Shown here one piece after another: positions 27,208 to 34,921 of a stretch of 64,000 nt of DNA (positions are counted from its first letter, which is position 1; every line of letters begins with the position of its first letter). A program made the translations under genes and the position numbers. The notes beneath the pieces are model-generated. The model saw nothing but the letters and a program-made list of their open reading frames with translations, was not told the DNA's origin and did no database searches. The stretch spans positions 1,922,001 to 1,986,000 of the forward strand of contig NZ_CP089312.1 in the NCBI RefSeq assembly GCF_021545335.1, read 5' to 3'. The DNA comes from Streptomyces sp. GQFP. GTDB taxonomy: Bacteria; Actinomycetota; Actinomycetes; Streptomycetales; Streptomycetaceae.

Positions 27208-28535
27208 CCCTTTCCCCGGGGGCGCCCCGGCCTGTCCCCGTCCCCGCCCCTGCCGTGGCTCCAGTCGTTGAGCATCCCGTAGGCGACCCTGATCGCGATC
27301 CGCTCGTCGTGGGCCCCGAAGGGCGGCACTAGCAGCGCGGCGCCGGCCAGCCGCCCGGGTCTGGGGTCGTCGTCCGTCAGCTCGTCGCGGGGGATGAGAA
27401 GAATGTGCAGCCAGGAAATCTGCCCGTGCAGCCAGTCGACCACGCGCTCCGCCTCGTCCAAGGAACAGTGCTCGGCGAAGATCACGACGTACGTGTCGCA
27501 GTTCGGCAGCTGCGGGGCGCTCGCCAGCGGTTCCCGGTCGGTCATCCCGAACCGGGCCCTGATGGTCCGCTCGCACCGGTACCGCAGCTCTTCCTCAGGG
27601 TCCTCCTCGCCCGGCGGCGGCGCGGTCACGACGATCGGCCAGTAGCGGCTGTGGTCCATGCAGAAGGCCCGACCCAGGTAGTACTCCCCCGTGGTCGGGT
27701 TTCGCACGCTGAGGACGACCGTGCGGGGCCGAATGCCGTCGTCGTCTGGCAGCACGTGCCGGGCGGAGGTAGCGTCGATCCAGACCGGCAGCACCAGTTG
27801 GACGAGCTGGTCGAGAGCCGTACTGTCCATGTGCCTAGCGATCTCCCCGACGGCGTTGCGCAGCGCCACCGCGTCGTGCGTGTGCAGCATCTGCGCGGCG
27901 AGGAATCCACAGCTGACGTCCGTGACCGGGGCCCCGGCCAGATGCCGGTCCTGCATCCCGAGAGCACGTCCCATCCGCGCGAGCCGGCTCATCGTACGCA
28001 CCTGGCTCAGCTGCGCGGTGATGTCCTCGGCCCAGCGCCGTACGGGATCGTCGTCGTCGGGCAGGGCGGGCAGCGGCGGGAACGCCTGCACGATGACCGC
28101 GGCGGTCTCAGCGGGATCCGCCTGCCGCGTCTCGGAGTCGCCCGCTTCGGCCCGCTGTACGAGCTGGAGGGACATCAGGTCATCGAACCCTGCGGTGCTC
28201 ATGTCCTCCGGGGTCACATCGCCGACCGGTGCGGGAAGGACGAGGAACGACCTGTTGAAGTGGTGCCGCCACATCAGGATGTCGACTTCCCGGTGCACCC
28301 AGAAGGACGTGAGCGCGGCCCGGTTGAGCAGGACGACCGCGGCCCGGCACTCCAACAGCCACTCGTAGAGCCGTGGATGCCACTGCTCCCCGGGTAACAG
28401 CCCGTCCGCGTCGACAAGGACGTCATATCCGCGCTCGCGCAGCCCGTGGACGACCTGTGAGCGCACCGCTGTGGCGTAGGAGTCGCCGCGCGTGCTGTGG
28501 CTGATGAACACCTTGCTCAAGCCCCCGCCCCCCAA
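27204..28535 (-). CDS. fxsC: FxsC-type TIR-like protein
   Basis: A 443-residue protein if it starts at TTG 28535; another TTG at 28520 is also possible, and the leader is too G-rich to decide. The N-terminal TIR domain (about 8-150) has KVFISHSTRGD, EQWHPRLYEWLLECRAAVVL and LTSFWVHREVDIL with a Glu where TIR NADases have their catalytic residue. The C-terminal region (about 180-430) is shared by FxSxx-COOH system proteins and has no known activity. Codon 47 is TTA, so it should be bldA-dependent. It is the only stand-alone FxsC in the array, so it may serve both cassettes. Confidence 0.87.
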   Translation of the reverse strand: MGGGGLSKVFISHSTRGDSYATAVRSQVVHGLRERGYDVLVDADGLLPGEQWHPRLYEWLLECRAAVVLLNRAALTSFWVHREVDILMWRHHFNRSFLVLPAPVGDVTPEDMSTAGFDDLMSLQLVQRAEAGDSETRQADPAETAAVIVQAFPPLPALPDDDDPVRRWAEDITAQLSQVRTMSRLARMGRALGMQDRHLAGAPVTDVSCGFLAAQMLHTHDAVALRNAVGEIARHMDSTALDQLVQLVLPVWIDATSARHVLPDDDGIRPRTVVLSVRNPTTGEYYLGRAFCMDHSRYWPIVVTAPPPGEEDPEEELRYRCERTIRARFGMTDREPLASAPQLPNCDTYVVIFAEHCSLDEAERVVDWLHGQISWLHILLIPRDELTDDDPRPGRLAGAALLVPPFGAHDERIAIRVAYGMLNDWSHGRGGDGDRPGRPRGKG

Positions 28536-28568
28536 GTCCCCCAGTGCTAAGGGGATTCTGACGGCGGC

Positions 28569-29792
28569 TCAGTCCTCCCGCAATTGTGTGTTCCCGACAA
28601 CCGAACTGATCCGCCCGGCGATGTGCCTGATGAGATGTTCGAGGTCCCGACAGTAGACGGATGGGTTCTGGAACCCGGTGTCGGCCCGGAATCTGTGGGC
28701 GTAGTTCCCACCCCCGCACACCTCGACGAGCGCGCAGTCCCGGCACATCCGCGAGAGCACGGCGGGGCCCAGCTGACGCGCGGCGATACCGGGATGGTCG
28801 AGCGCCAGGTCAAAGGTGTGCCGAAAGACATCGAGTCCGGTGGCGGGAGCCCCCGCGTAGGTGGTCTTGAGCGAGTCGACCTGTTCGATCGCGCCGTCAG
28901 TGTCGACGACGACCGCCACAACAGGCGAGGTCCCGACCGCCTCGGTGGCGCTGGGCAACCCCATGAGCAGACCGATGATCTCGGTGAAGAGCCGAATGGT
29001 CGTACGCACCCGCTCGGCGTCGAACCACTGGTCGAAGACAGCGGCCAGCCACCGGCCGTACGGTTCGGAGCCACCGGTATCGGCACCGGGCGGCGGAGCG
29101 GACCAATTGGCGTGCGGCAGCAGCAGATCGAGGCTCGGCGGCGCGAACTCCAGCAGCGACTCGTACACCTCGACGGGGTCCGTCGCCGGGTCGATGGTGC
29201 AGAGAATCCCTGCGTACGAGTCCGCGTGCCGCGCGAGAACCCGAAGCCCCCGAGTGGCGGCGGGCCAGGCAGGCCGCCCCCGGCGGTCGACGCGCCGACT
29301 GTTGTGCCGGGCGAGCCCACCGTCGAGACTCACCCCGATCTTGATGCCGGCCCCGGCCAGTTCACTGACGACGGCGTCGGTGAGCAGGGTCCCGTTCGTC
29401 TGCATACTGACATGCACCCGACATGACGGCCCGGCCTGCTCGGCCACGGCCCGCCGCACCGCGCCCACATACCGCACGAGCGGCCCCGGGCCTGAGAGCA
29501 ACGGCTCACCGCCGTGCAGATTGACGTGTACGTCGCGCAGCCCATGGGTCGCGGCATGCTCGGCGATGCGCCGGGCGGCGGCGGCCACCACCTCGTCCGG
29601 CACTGACCGGGGGCGCTCACTCCAGCTCTGGTCGGGGCCCTCGTAGACGTAGCAGTAGGTGCAGGCGAGATTGCAGCGGCTGTGCACCTTCAGCACGAAC
29701 TGCCGGAAGGGGGTGGGGAGAGCACCGGTGGCACACCGGACCGCGTCGACGTCGAGGCCCCGCACCGGCCACGGGGGCGGCGCAACGGTCAC
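28569..29792 (-). CDS. fxsB: FxsB-type radical SAM/SPASM peptide maturase A
   Basis: A 407-residue enzyme starting at GTG 29792, overlapping the precursor stop (GTGA), so peptide and maturase are translationally coupled. The radical SAM [4Fe-4S] motif is C40-x3-C44-x2-C47 in SRCNLACTYCYVYEG. LHGGEPLLSG and QTNGTLL are standard rSAM strands. The C-terminal SPASM region has CRDCALVEVCGGGNYAHRF and YCRDLEHLIRH. FxsB-like enzymes install carbon-carbon cross-links between an aromatic side chain and a residue two positions later in the peptide core. The likely substrate is the adjacent precursor A with its A-F-Y-D-D core. Confidence 0.93.
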   Translation of the reverse strand: MTVAPPPWPVRGLDVDAVRCATGALPTPFRQFVLKVHSRCNLACTYCYVYEGPDQSWSERPRSVPDEVVAAAARRIAEHAATHGLRDVHVNLHGGEPLLSGPGPLVRYVGAVRRAVAEQAGPSCRVHVSMQTNGTLLTDAVVSELAGAGIKIGVSLDGGLARHNSRRVDRRGRPAWPAATRGLRVLARHADSYAGILCTIDPATDPVEVYESLLEFAPPSLDLLLPHANWSAPPPGADTGGSEPYGRWLAAVFDQWFDAERVRTTIRLFTEIIGLLMGLPSATEAVGTSPVVAVVVDTDGAIEQVDSLKTTYAGAPATGLDVFRHTFDLALDHPGIAARQLGPAVLSRMCRDCALVEVCGGGNYAHRFRADTGFQNPSVYCRDLEHLIRHIAGRISSVVGNTQLRED

Positions 29793-30061
29793 CGGAGGTG
29801 AGACTGCTGCTCTGTCGGGACATAGGGCGAGTCATCGTAGAACGCGCCCGGGGTCGAGGATCCGGTCCGCCGACGAAATGTCTCGGCCAGCTCGGCGAGA
29901 ACCGGATGTCCAGCCCTCGCTGCCAGCATGGCCAGATCCCGACCGTCGAAGTCCGGCAACGGCTGGGCGATTCGACGCTGGGCCCCCGGAGAAGGCGCCA
30001 CGCCCTGAGGAACAGGCAAGCCTTCTCCAGGTGGGATGGTCCGCGCGCGATTTCCACGCAT
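29789..30061 (-). CDS. FxSxx-COOH family precursor peptide A, variant core
   Basis: A 90-residue peptide from ATG 30061; no clear ribosome site precedes it, so a later start within the first 25 codons is possible. The leader part PLPDFDGRDLAMLAARAGHP then VLAEL matches the FxSxx-COOH leader pattern (PLPDL...L...N/HPVL). The expected F-x-S-x-x end is absent; instead the core is AFYDDSP (73-79), followed by an 11-residue tail YVPTEQQSHLR. The same core occurs in precursor B. The stop overlaps the FxsB gene. It is probably a RiPP precursor, ribosomally made and then cross-linked. Confidence 0.8.
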   Translation of the reverse strand: MRGNRARTIPPGEGLPVPQGVAPSPGAQRRIAQPLPDFDGRDLAMLAARAGHPVLAELAETFRRRTGSSTPGAFYDDSPYVPTEQQSHLR

Positions 30062-30161
30062 GTCAGAGGCGCGAGGCTAGCAGCTTTGGCGACGGTGTGT
30101 CACACGACTCACGGGAGGCCAATCGAGTCAATCGAATACCACCGAGAACCTGTTCGGGCAG

Positions 30162-33116
30162 TCACGTCGGCTGCGGTTCGAAGTCCCAGTACGGACGATC
30201 GCGCCTCCCCACGGCTTTGGTATGAGGATGGCCGGATCCGAACTTCTCCGTGAGCTTCCGTAGCGCGTCCTCCTCCAGTACCGCGGCTTCCTTGTCACGG
30301 CGCAGCGACCGCAGATCCGCGGAGAGTGCGGCTTTGCACGACAGGGTCATGGGATGGTTCGCGCCGAGAACGACTGTGGCACGCTCCAGGGTCTCCCCAC
30401 TGAGTCGCACGGCGCTCTCCTCGTCCCCGGCGTAGTTGCGGGCGCCGGACAGATTGAGGGCACAGCCCAGTGTCCAGGGGTGATCCGCACCGACTGCGGC
30501 GGTCATCTCGTGCCAGGCGGTCTCCGCGATCCGCAGCGCCTGCGCACGCTCGGCGTACTTCCACAGGACGAGGCCAATGTTGCCCTTCGCCCCGATAGTG
30601 AAGGGGTGGCCGGGCCCCACCAGATCGTGATAGCCGCCGGCCACTTCGCCGGCCAGTTCTCGGGCCTGGTCCAGATCACCGTGCTCACGCTGGAAGGTGG
30701 CGAAGTCCGCCAGGACGTGCAGGGTGTCGGGGTGCCGCGATGCATACTTGCGACTAGTGCGTTCCACGAGGCCCTTCATGGCTGCCTTCGCGCCTTCGAG
30801 GTCCCCGGCGCGACGCAGGCACAGTGCGAGATTGTGTTCCGCGAGGAGAGAATGCGGGTGCCATTCGCCCAAGGTCCGCCGAAGATCCGCGAGATTGCTC
30901 TGCTGCCGGACCTTGGCCTCTCCATATCGACCGAGGAGGCGAAGAGTCCAAGCGTAGTACAGCCTTGAGAGCGGGATCCTTGAGTGCTCCGGCGGCAGAC
31001 CCTCCTCTCGCGCTTGAAGGACCTTGTAGTGCCAGTCGCATGCCTCCTGATATCGACCCAGTAGCGCCAGGCTGATTCCGTGATTGGTGTCCGAAGCCGT
31101 GTCGGCGGACTTGGTGTGAGACGGCTGGAACAGCTCATGGGCCTCCCGATATTCGCCCAGGGCAAGCAGGGTGCCCCCCAAGCCGTCCTTCGCGCGGATG
31201 AGGCCGGGATCGTCGGACGGCCTTGTCTCGGAGAGCCTGCTCACCTCGGCTCGCCCGACCGCCTCCGCCTCACGGTAACTGCCGATGCGACGCAGCATGT
31301 TGGCATGCTGATGAGTCAATTCCAGCAAATCCGGATCATCCTGATCCAGGCGGCTTCGCCAACGGGCCAGGGTCTGTTGGCACAACTCGAGCCCGTCTCC
31401 GGCTTCGCCACGTGCCCGCAGATAGTCGATGCAGTTGAGGACCATCCTGCGCACCACCGGCTTATTACTGCCGAGGGCTCCGGCGAAATGCAGTTGCGGA
31501 AGCAGTTCCGCGTAGCGGGGCCAAGCCGGGGCATCACGGGGGCGCCGCGGGTCCACGCCGGCCAACACCTCACAGGCGACCAAGGACATCGCCTCCCGGC
31601 GCTCCTCCGGCAGAGTGCTGTAAAGGAAGTCGTGATAGAGCCGGTGCATGCTCGCGCCACCCACGTGGAGTTCGCCCTCTGTTGAACTCTCGTAGGAAAG
31701 TTGAACCGCCGTGCACTCCGACAGTCGTTGCAGCGCCGAATACCAGCGGAACGGTTCGGCCGCGAGCGAGGCAAGATGCTCGGGGAGGTCGGAGGGATGC
31801 GCGGTCTGGATCAGTCGCACAGGAATGGCGTCCGGCGAGAAGAGCGCGAACAGCCAAAGCAGTTCGAACGCCTCCGGGAAGTTTTCCTTGAGAGTATTGA
31901 GAGTTATCGACCAGCTCGTCTGGAAACCCATGGGGTAGTCGTCCGAGATACGAATGCCGATCCGACTGGCGCCGCCCTTGCCGATCAGGTCGATGTAGTC
32001 CTTGGCGGGCATCCTGTTGGCCTCCAGCCAGGCGGCCGTCTGCGCCAGCAGTAAAGGCAGATCCTGCACAGCCTCCGCCAACTGGTCGGCATCCTGCTCC
32101 GAGAGGCGCGGAGCCCGGCGGCGGACGTAGGCGACCGATTCCTCACGGATGAACGGCAGAACCTGGATCTCGCTGAGGCTGCCCGACGTCGCCCAGTCTT
32201 GAGTCAGCGTGGTGACCAGGACATGGCCGTTGCCTTCCGGCAGCAGATCCTCAACCTGCGCCATGTCGTCCGCACTGTCGAAGATCACCAGCCAGCGGCG
32301 GTGCGGCTTGCCGATGCGCAGCGCCTCGTGCACGGCACGGATGCGCTCGCCCGGCTCCACACCGACCCAGAGGTCCAACCGGGGTGCGAGGTCGGCGAAC
32401 TGCTCGCGGGCCGTGGCACGGAATCCGGCGCTGACGAACCACACCACGTCGTAGTCGTTTCCGAACCGGTGCGCGTACTCGATCGCGATCTGGCTTTTCC
32501 CCACTCCCGAGATTCCGCGGAGAGCGACACGCGAAAATCCGTCCCCGCCCTGGTTCAGCAGAGAGTGCAGTTCGTCCAACGCCCGTTCACGGCCGGTGAA
32601 ACGGAGATTCCGACGCGGGGTGTTCACCACTGCCGGCGGGTCGTTGGGAAACCGCGGAGCGCTGTCACTGTCGACCGCCGCACCACTGGTCGGCAGACCC
32701 AGGCGGACCAGGATCCGCCGCCGGGCCTCCCCCGCTTCGAGATCACGCAGGTCCACGGGCTGCAGGCGCTCGCCACCCGGCGGGACGGCGCGGGTGGCCA
32801 CACTCACTGCTGCGAACCGGTCCTCGTGCTCCGGGACGACCTCCCGCAGGGCCGCCGTCCATTCGGCGTCGGTACGCGGCCCGAGATTGAAGTACCAGTC
32901 GTCCAGCACGAGCAGAACGCGACCGGGGGCCTCCAACAGGCCGCACAGGGCCTCGGCCAAGGAAATACTCACCGGCGGGTCCCAGCGCAGCAGCGTTGTC
33001 CGGTGGCCCAACTGTTCGAGCTGATGCGAGATCCAACTCGCCCACGGGCGATTGAACCCCGCATAACTGATCACATAGTGGTTTCGCGATCCGGCTCCGT
33101 CACGCCGGTCCACCAT
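30162..33116 (-). CDS. FxSxx-COOH system protein B: TIR/NB-ARC/TPR
   Basis: A 984-residue protein from ATG 33116, with AAGGGGA about 7 nt upstream. Residues about 12-145 are a TIR-like domain (HYVISYAGFNRPWASWISHQ). NB-ARC follows with Walker A GISGVGKSQ (201-209) and WLVIFDSADD. About 360 C-terminal residues are TPRs, ending in DRPYWDFEPQP like paralog A. It lacks the 340-residue N-terminal extension of paralog A. Codon 355 is TTA. Base composition is less GC-rich than its neighbours, with several AT-rich codons. It probably senses a ligand through the TPRs and signals through TIR oligomerisation, as STAND proteins do; its link to the peptides is by synteny. Confidence 0.9.
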   Translation of the reverse strand: MVDRRDGAGSRNHYVISYAGFNRPWASWISHQLEQLGHRTTLLRWDPPVSISLAEALCGLLEAPGRVLLVLDDWYFNLGPRTDAEWTAALREVVPEHEDRFAAVSVATRAVPPGGERLQPVDLRDLEAGEARRRILVRLGLPTSGAAVDSDSAPRFPNDPPAVVNTPRRNLRFTGRERALDELHSLLNQGGDGFSRVALRGISGVGKSQIAIEYAHRFGNDYDVVWFVSAGFRATAREQFADLAPRLDLWVGVEPGERIRAVHEALRIGKPHRRWLVIFDSADDMAQVEDLLPEGNGHVLVTTLTQDWATSGSLSEIQVLPFIREESVAYVRRRAPRLSEQDADQLAEAVQDLPLLLAQTAAWLEANRMPAKDYIDLIGKGGASRIGIRISDDYPMGFQTSWSITLNTLKENFPEAFELLWLFALFSPDAIPVRLIQTAHPSDLPEHLASLAAEPFRWYSALQRLSECTAVQLSYESSTEGELHVGGASMHRLYHDFLYSTLPEERREAMSLVACEVLAGVDPRRPRDAPAWPRYAELLPQLHFAGALGSNKPVVRRMVLNCIDYLRARGEAGDGLELCQQTLARWRSRLDQDDPDLLELTHQHANMLRRIGSYREAEAVGRAEVSRLSETRPSDDPGLIRAKDGLGGTLLALGEYREAHELFQPSHTKSADTASDTNHGISLALLGRYQEACDWHYKVLQAREEGLPPEHSRIPLSRLYYAWTLRLLGRYGEAKVRQQSNLADLRRTLGEWHPHSLLAEHNLALCLRRAGDLEGAKAAMKGLVERTSRKYASRHPDTLHVLADFATFQREHGDLDQARELAGEVAGGYHDLVGPGHPFTIGAKGNIGLVLWKYAERAQALRIAETAWHEMTAAVGADHPWTLGCALNLSGARNYAGDEESAVRLSGETLERATVVLGANHPMTLSCKAALSADLRSLRRDKEAAVLEEDALRKLTEKFGSGHPHTKAVGRRDRPYWDFEPQPT

Positions 33117-33212
33117 ATGACCATCCCCTTAAAGTAATAGTGAGCTTCTCGACAAAGCGACAATATTTGACAAGTGATAGCACAACACACCCAGAATTCC
33201 TTTATGCGACGT
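33117..33212 (-). promoter_or_regulatory. AT-rich spacer before the TIR/NB-ARC/TPR gene
   Basis: This 96-bp gap is strikingly AT-rich for the genome. On the minus strand it has TTGTCA/TTGTCG and TATTAC-like hexamers and a strong Shine-Dalgarno AAGGGGA next to the start. An extra promoter inside the array is likely, but exact -35/-10 boxes cannot be fixed. Confidence 0.35.
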
Positions 33213-34517
33213 TTACGGTGAATGGTTCACCCGTTTGGCCGGTCTGCCGAATTCCTTGGCCGCCTCGCCAAGGTGGTTCGCGACATGCCTGATCAGGCGC
33301 TCGAGGTCCCTGCAGTACACGCTCGGATGGCGAAAGCCGCTGCCTTCCCGGTAGCGGTGCGCGTAATTGCCTCCGCCGCACACCCGCATGACCGGGCAGG
33401 TCCGGCACACAGCGGAAAGGGCGGCCTCGCCGAGCTGGCGAGCAGCCATCCCGGGGTGGTCCAAGGCCTCGTCGAAGGAGTTGTGGAACACATCGAGGCC
33501 GGTCACGACCGCCCCTTGGTACGCCTGCTTCAGCGAGTCGAGCTGCTCGATGCAACCGTCCGTCTCGATCACGACGGCACCCGCCGGCGACAGCCCTACC
33601 GCTTCCGTCGCGCTGGCTCCGCCGACCAGCAAAGCGATGATCTCGGCGAACAGGCGGATCCGCGGCGGCCGTTCGGCACCACGGCCGTCCTCCCACCACC
33701 GGTCGAACACGGCGGCCAGCCAGTCACCGTACGGCGTCACGCCCCGGGTCCCGGTCCGGGCGGCCTCCGGAGCACGCACCGGCAGTCCCGGCGGCGGGGC
33801 GGACCAATTGGCGTGCGGCAACAGCAGATCGAGGGCGGGCGGCCCCAGCGCGACGAGCGAGCGGTACACCTCGACCGGGTCCTGCCCGATGTCGACGGTG
33901 CACAACAGTCCGGCGTACGAGTCCGGATGCCTGGCCAGCAGCCTGGCCGCCCGCTCCGCCGCCGGCCACGACGCGCGGCCCACGTGGTCCACCCGGCGTC
34001 GGTTGAGTGCATGCGTGCCGCCGTCGAGGCTGAGGCCGATCCGGATCCCGGCCTCACCCAACTCGGCCAGGACCGATTCCGTGAGCAGAGTGCCGTTGGT
34101 CTGCACGGTCGCCGGTGTCGGGCAGCTCGCGGGGACCGCGGCACGGATTGCGGCGACGTACTCCAGCAGAAGTGCCGGACCCGACAGCAGGGGTTCGCCG
34201 CCGTGCAGATCGACGCGGACCTCGTCCAGCCCATGGGTCACCACGTGCTCGGCTATGCGCTGGGCAGTACGGCGCATGACACGAGAGGCAACGCGGGGCG
34301 GGTGGTCACGCCAGGAGCTGTCAGACCCATGGTAAATGTAACAATAGGAACACGACAGGTTGCAGCGCGTGTGCACCTTCAGCGTGAACTGGCGCAGCGG
34401 AACCGGGCGCAGACCGACGTGACGCAGGCGCGGAACGTCCAGTACCGCTCCCGGCCAAGGCGCGGGATCGAGATCGTCGACCGTGGTCACGGCGCACCCT
34501 CGCAACGATGTAGGCAT
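33213..34517 (-). CDS. fxsB: FxsB-type radical SAM/SPASM peptide maturase B
   Basis: A 434-residue enzyme. ATG 34517 is chosen because GGGAGGGGG lies just upstream; a GTG at 34490 is an alternative. The radical SAM cluster motif is C52-x3-C56-x2-C59 in TRCNLSCSYCYIYHG. DLHGGEPLLSG, QTNGTLL and GLSLDGG follow. The SPASM part has CRTCPVMRVCGGGNYAHRY and YCRDLERLIRHV. It is clearly paralogous to the A enzyme along its whole length. It lies 122 bp downstream of precursor B, without coupling, unlike the A pair. Confidence 0.93.
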   Translation of the reverse strand: MPTSLRGCAVTTVDDLDPAPWPGAVLDVPRLRHVGLRPVPLRQFTLKVHTRCNLSCSYCYIYHGSDSSWRDHPPRVASRVMRRTAQRIAEHVVTHGLDEVRVDLHGGEPLLSGPALLLEYVAAIRAAVPASCPTPATVQTNGTLLTESVLAELGEAGIRIGLSLDGGTHALNRRRVDHVGRASWPAAERAARLLARHPDSYAGLLCTVDIGQDPVEVYRSLVALGPPALDLLLPHANWSAPPPGLPVRAPEAARTGTRGVTPYGDWLAAVFDRWWEDGRGAERPPRIRLFAEIIALLVGGASATEAVGLSPAGAVVIETDGCIEQLDSLKQAYQGAVVTGLDVFHNSFDEALDHPGMAARQLGEAALSAVCRTCPVMRVCGGGNYAHRYREGSGFRHPSVYCRDLERLIRHVANHLGEAAKEFGRPAKRVNHSP

Positions 34518-34639
34518 GCGGCCCCCTCCCTGCCTGGGTCGTGCATGCCCGCACCGACGCAACGAAAAACGAATGCGCCCGAGCGACCGGAAGAGAGCAC
34601 CGAAGTCTCCTGTCGGACTCCGGGGTCAATCGGTCACGT

Positions 34640-34813
34640 TCATGGTGCATCGTCGTAGAACGCCACCGTCGTCGTCCTCTCCATCAGCATCGCCAGTACC
34701 TCGTTCAACACGGAATGACCGTCGCTCCCCCGCAAGTCCCCCCACTCGACCCCCGTGAGATCCGGCAGAGGTTCATCCCACGCGGTCGGCTCATCGGTCG
34801 CACAATTCGACAT
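34640..34813 (-). CDS. FxSxx-COOH family precursor peptide B, variant core at the C-terminus
   Basis: A 57-residue peptide from ATG 34813, with a strong GGAGGAG upstream. The leader PLPDLTGVEWGDL...GHSVLNEVL fits the FxSxx-COOH pattern and aligns with precursor A. The protein ends in AFYDDAP (51-57), so the shared AFYDD core is one residue and a proline from the carboxyl end. In standard members the end is F-x-S-x-x. The shared core suggests F-x-D or Y-x-D cross-linking by FxsB enzymes. It follows the SAV_2336 gene after a hairpin. Confidence 0.82.
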   Translation of the reverse strand: MSNCATDEPTAWDEPLPDLTGVEWGDLRGSDGHSVLNEVLAMLMERTTTVAFYDDAP

Positions 34814-34852
34814 GCTGTGCTCCTCCCAGGCACGTCGGCCATCGGCAATTAC

Positions 34853-34871
34853 CCGTGTGGGCAACACACGG
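34853..34871 (-). terminator. Hairpin before precursor B
   Basis: CCGTGTG and CACACGG form a perfect 7-bp stem around a 5-nt loop, between the SAV_2336-like gene and precursor B. It could be a partial terminator or attenuator that sets the ratio of peptide to ATPase transcripts. There is no U-run. Confidence 0.4.
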
Positions 34872-34921
34872 AAACCTTTCTTCGGGTCCGCCTGAGGTAC
34901 ATGACCGAAACAACGATCGAA

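Noticed and set aside
33117..33212. A precise -10/-35 promoter with TTGTCG and TATTAC
   Set aside because: The spacing is acceptable, but the predicted start would fall inside the Shine-Dalgarno sequence, so only a general AT-rich promoter region is reported.
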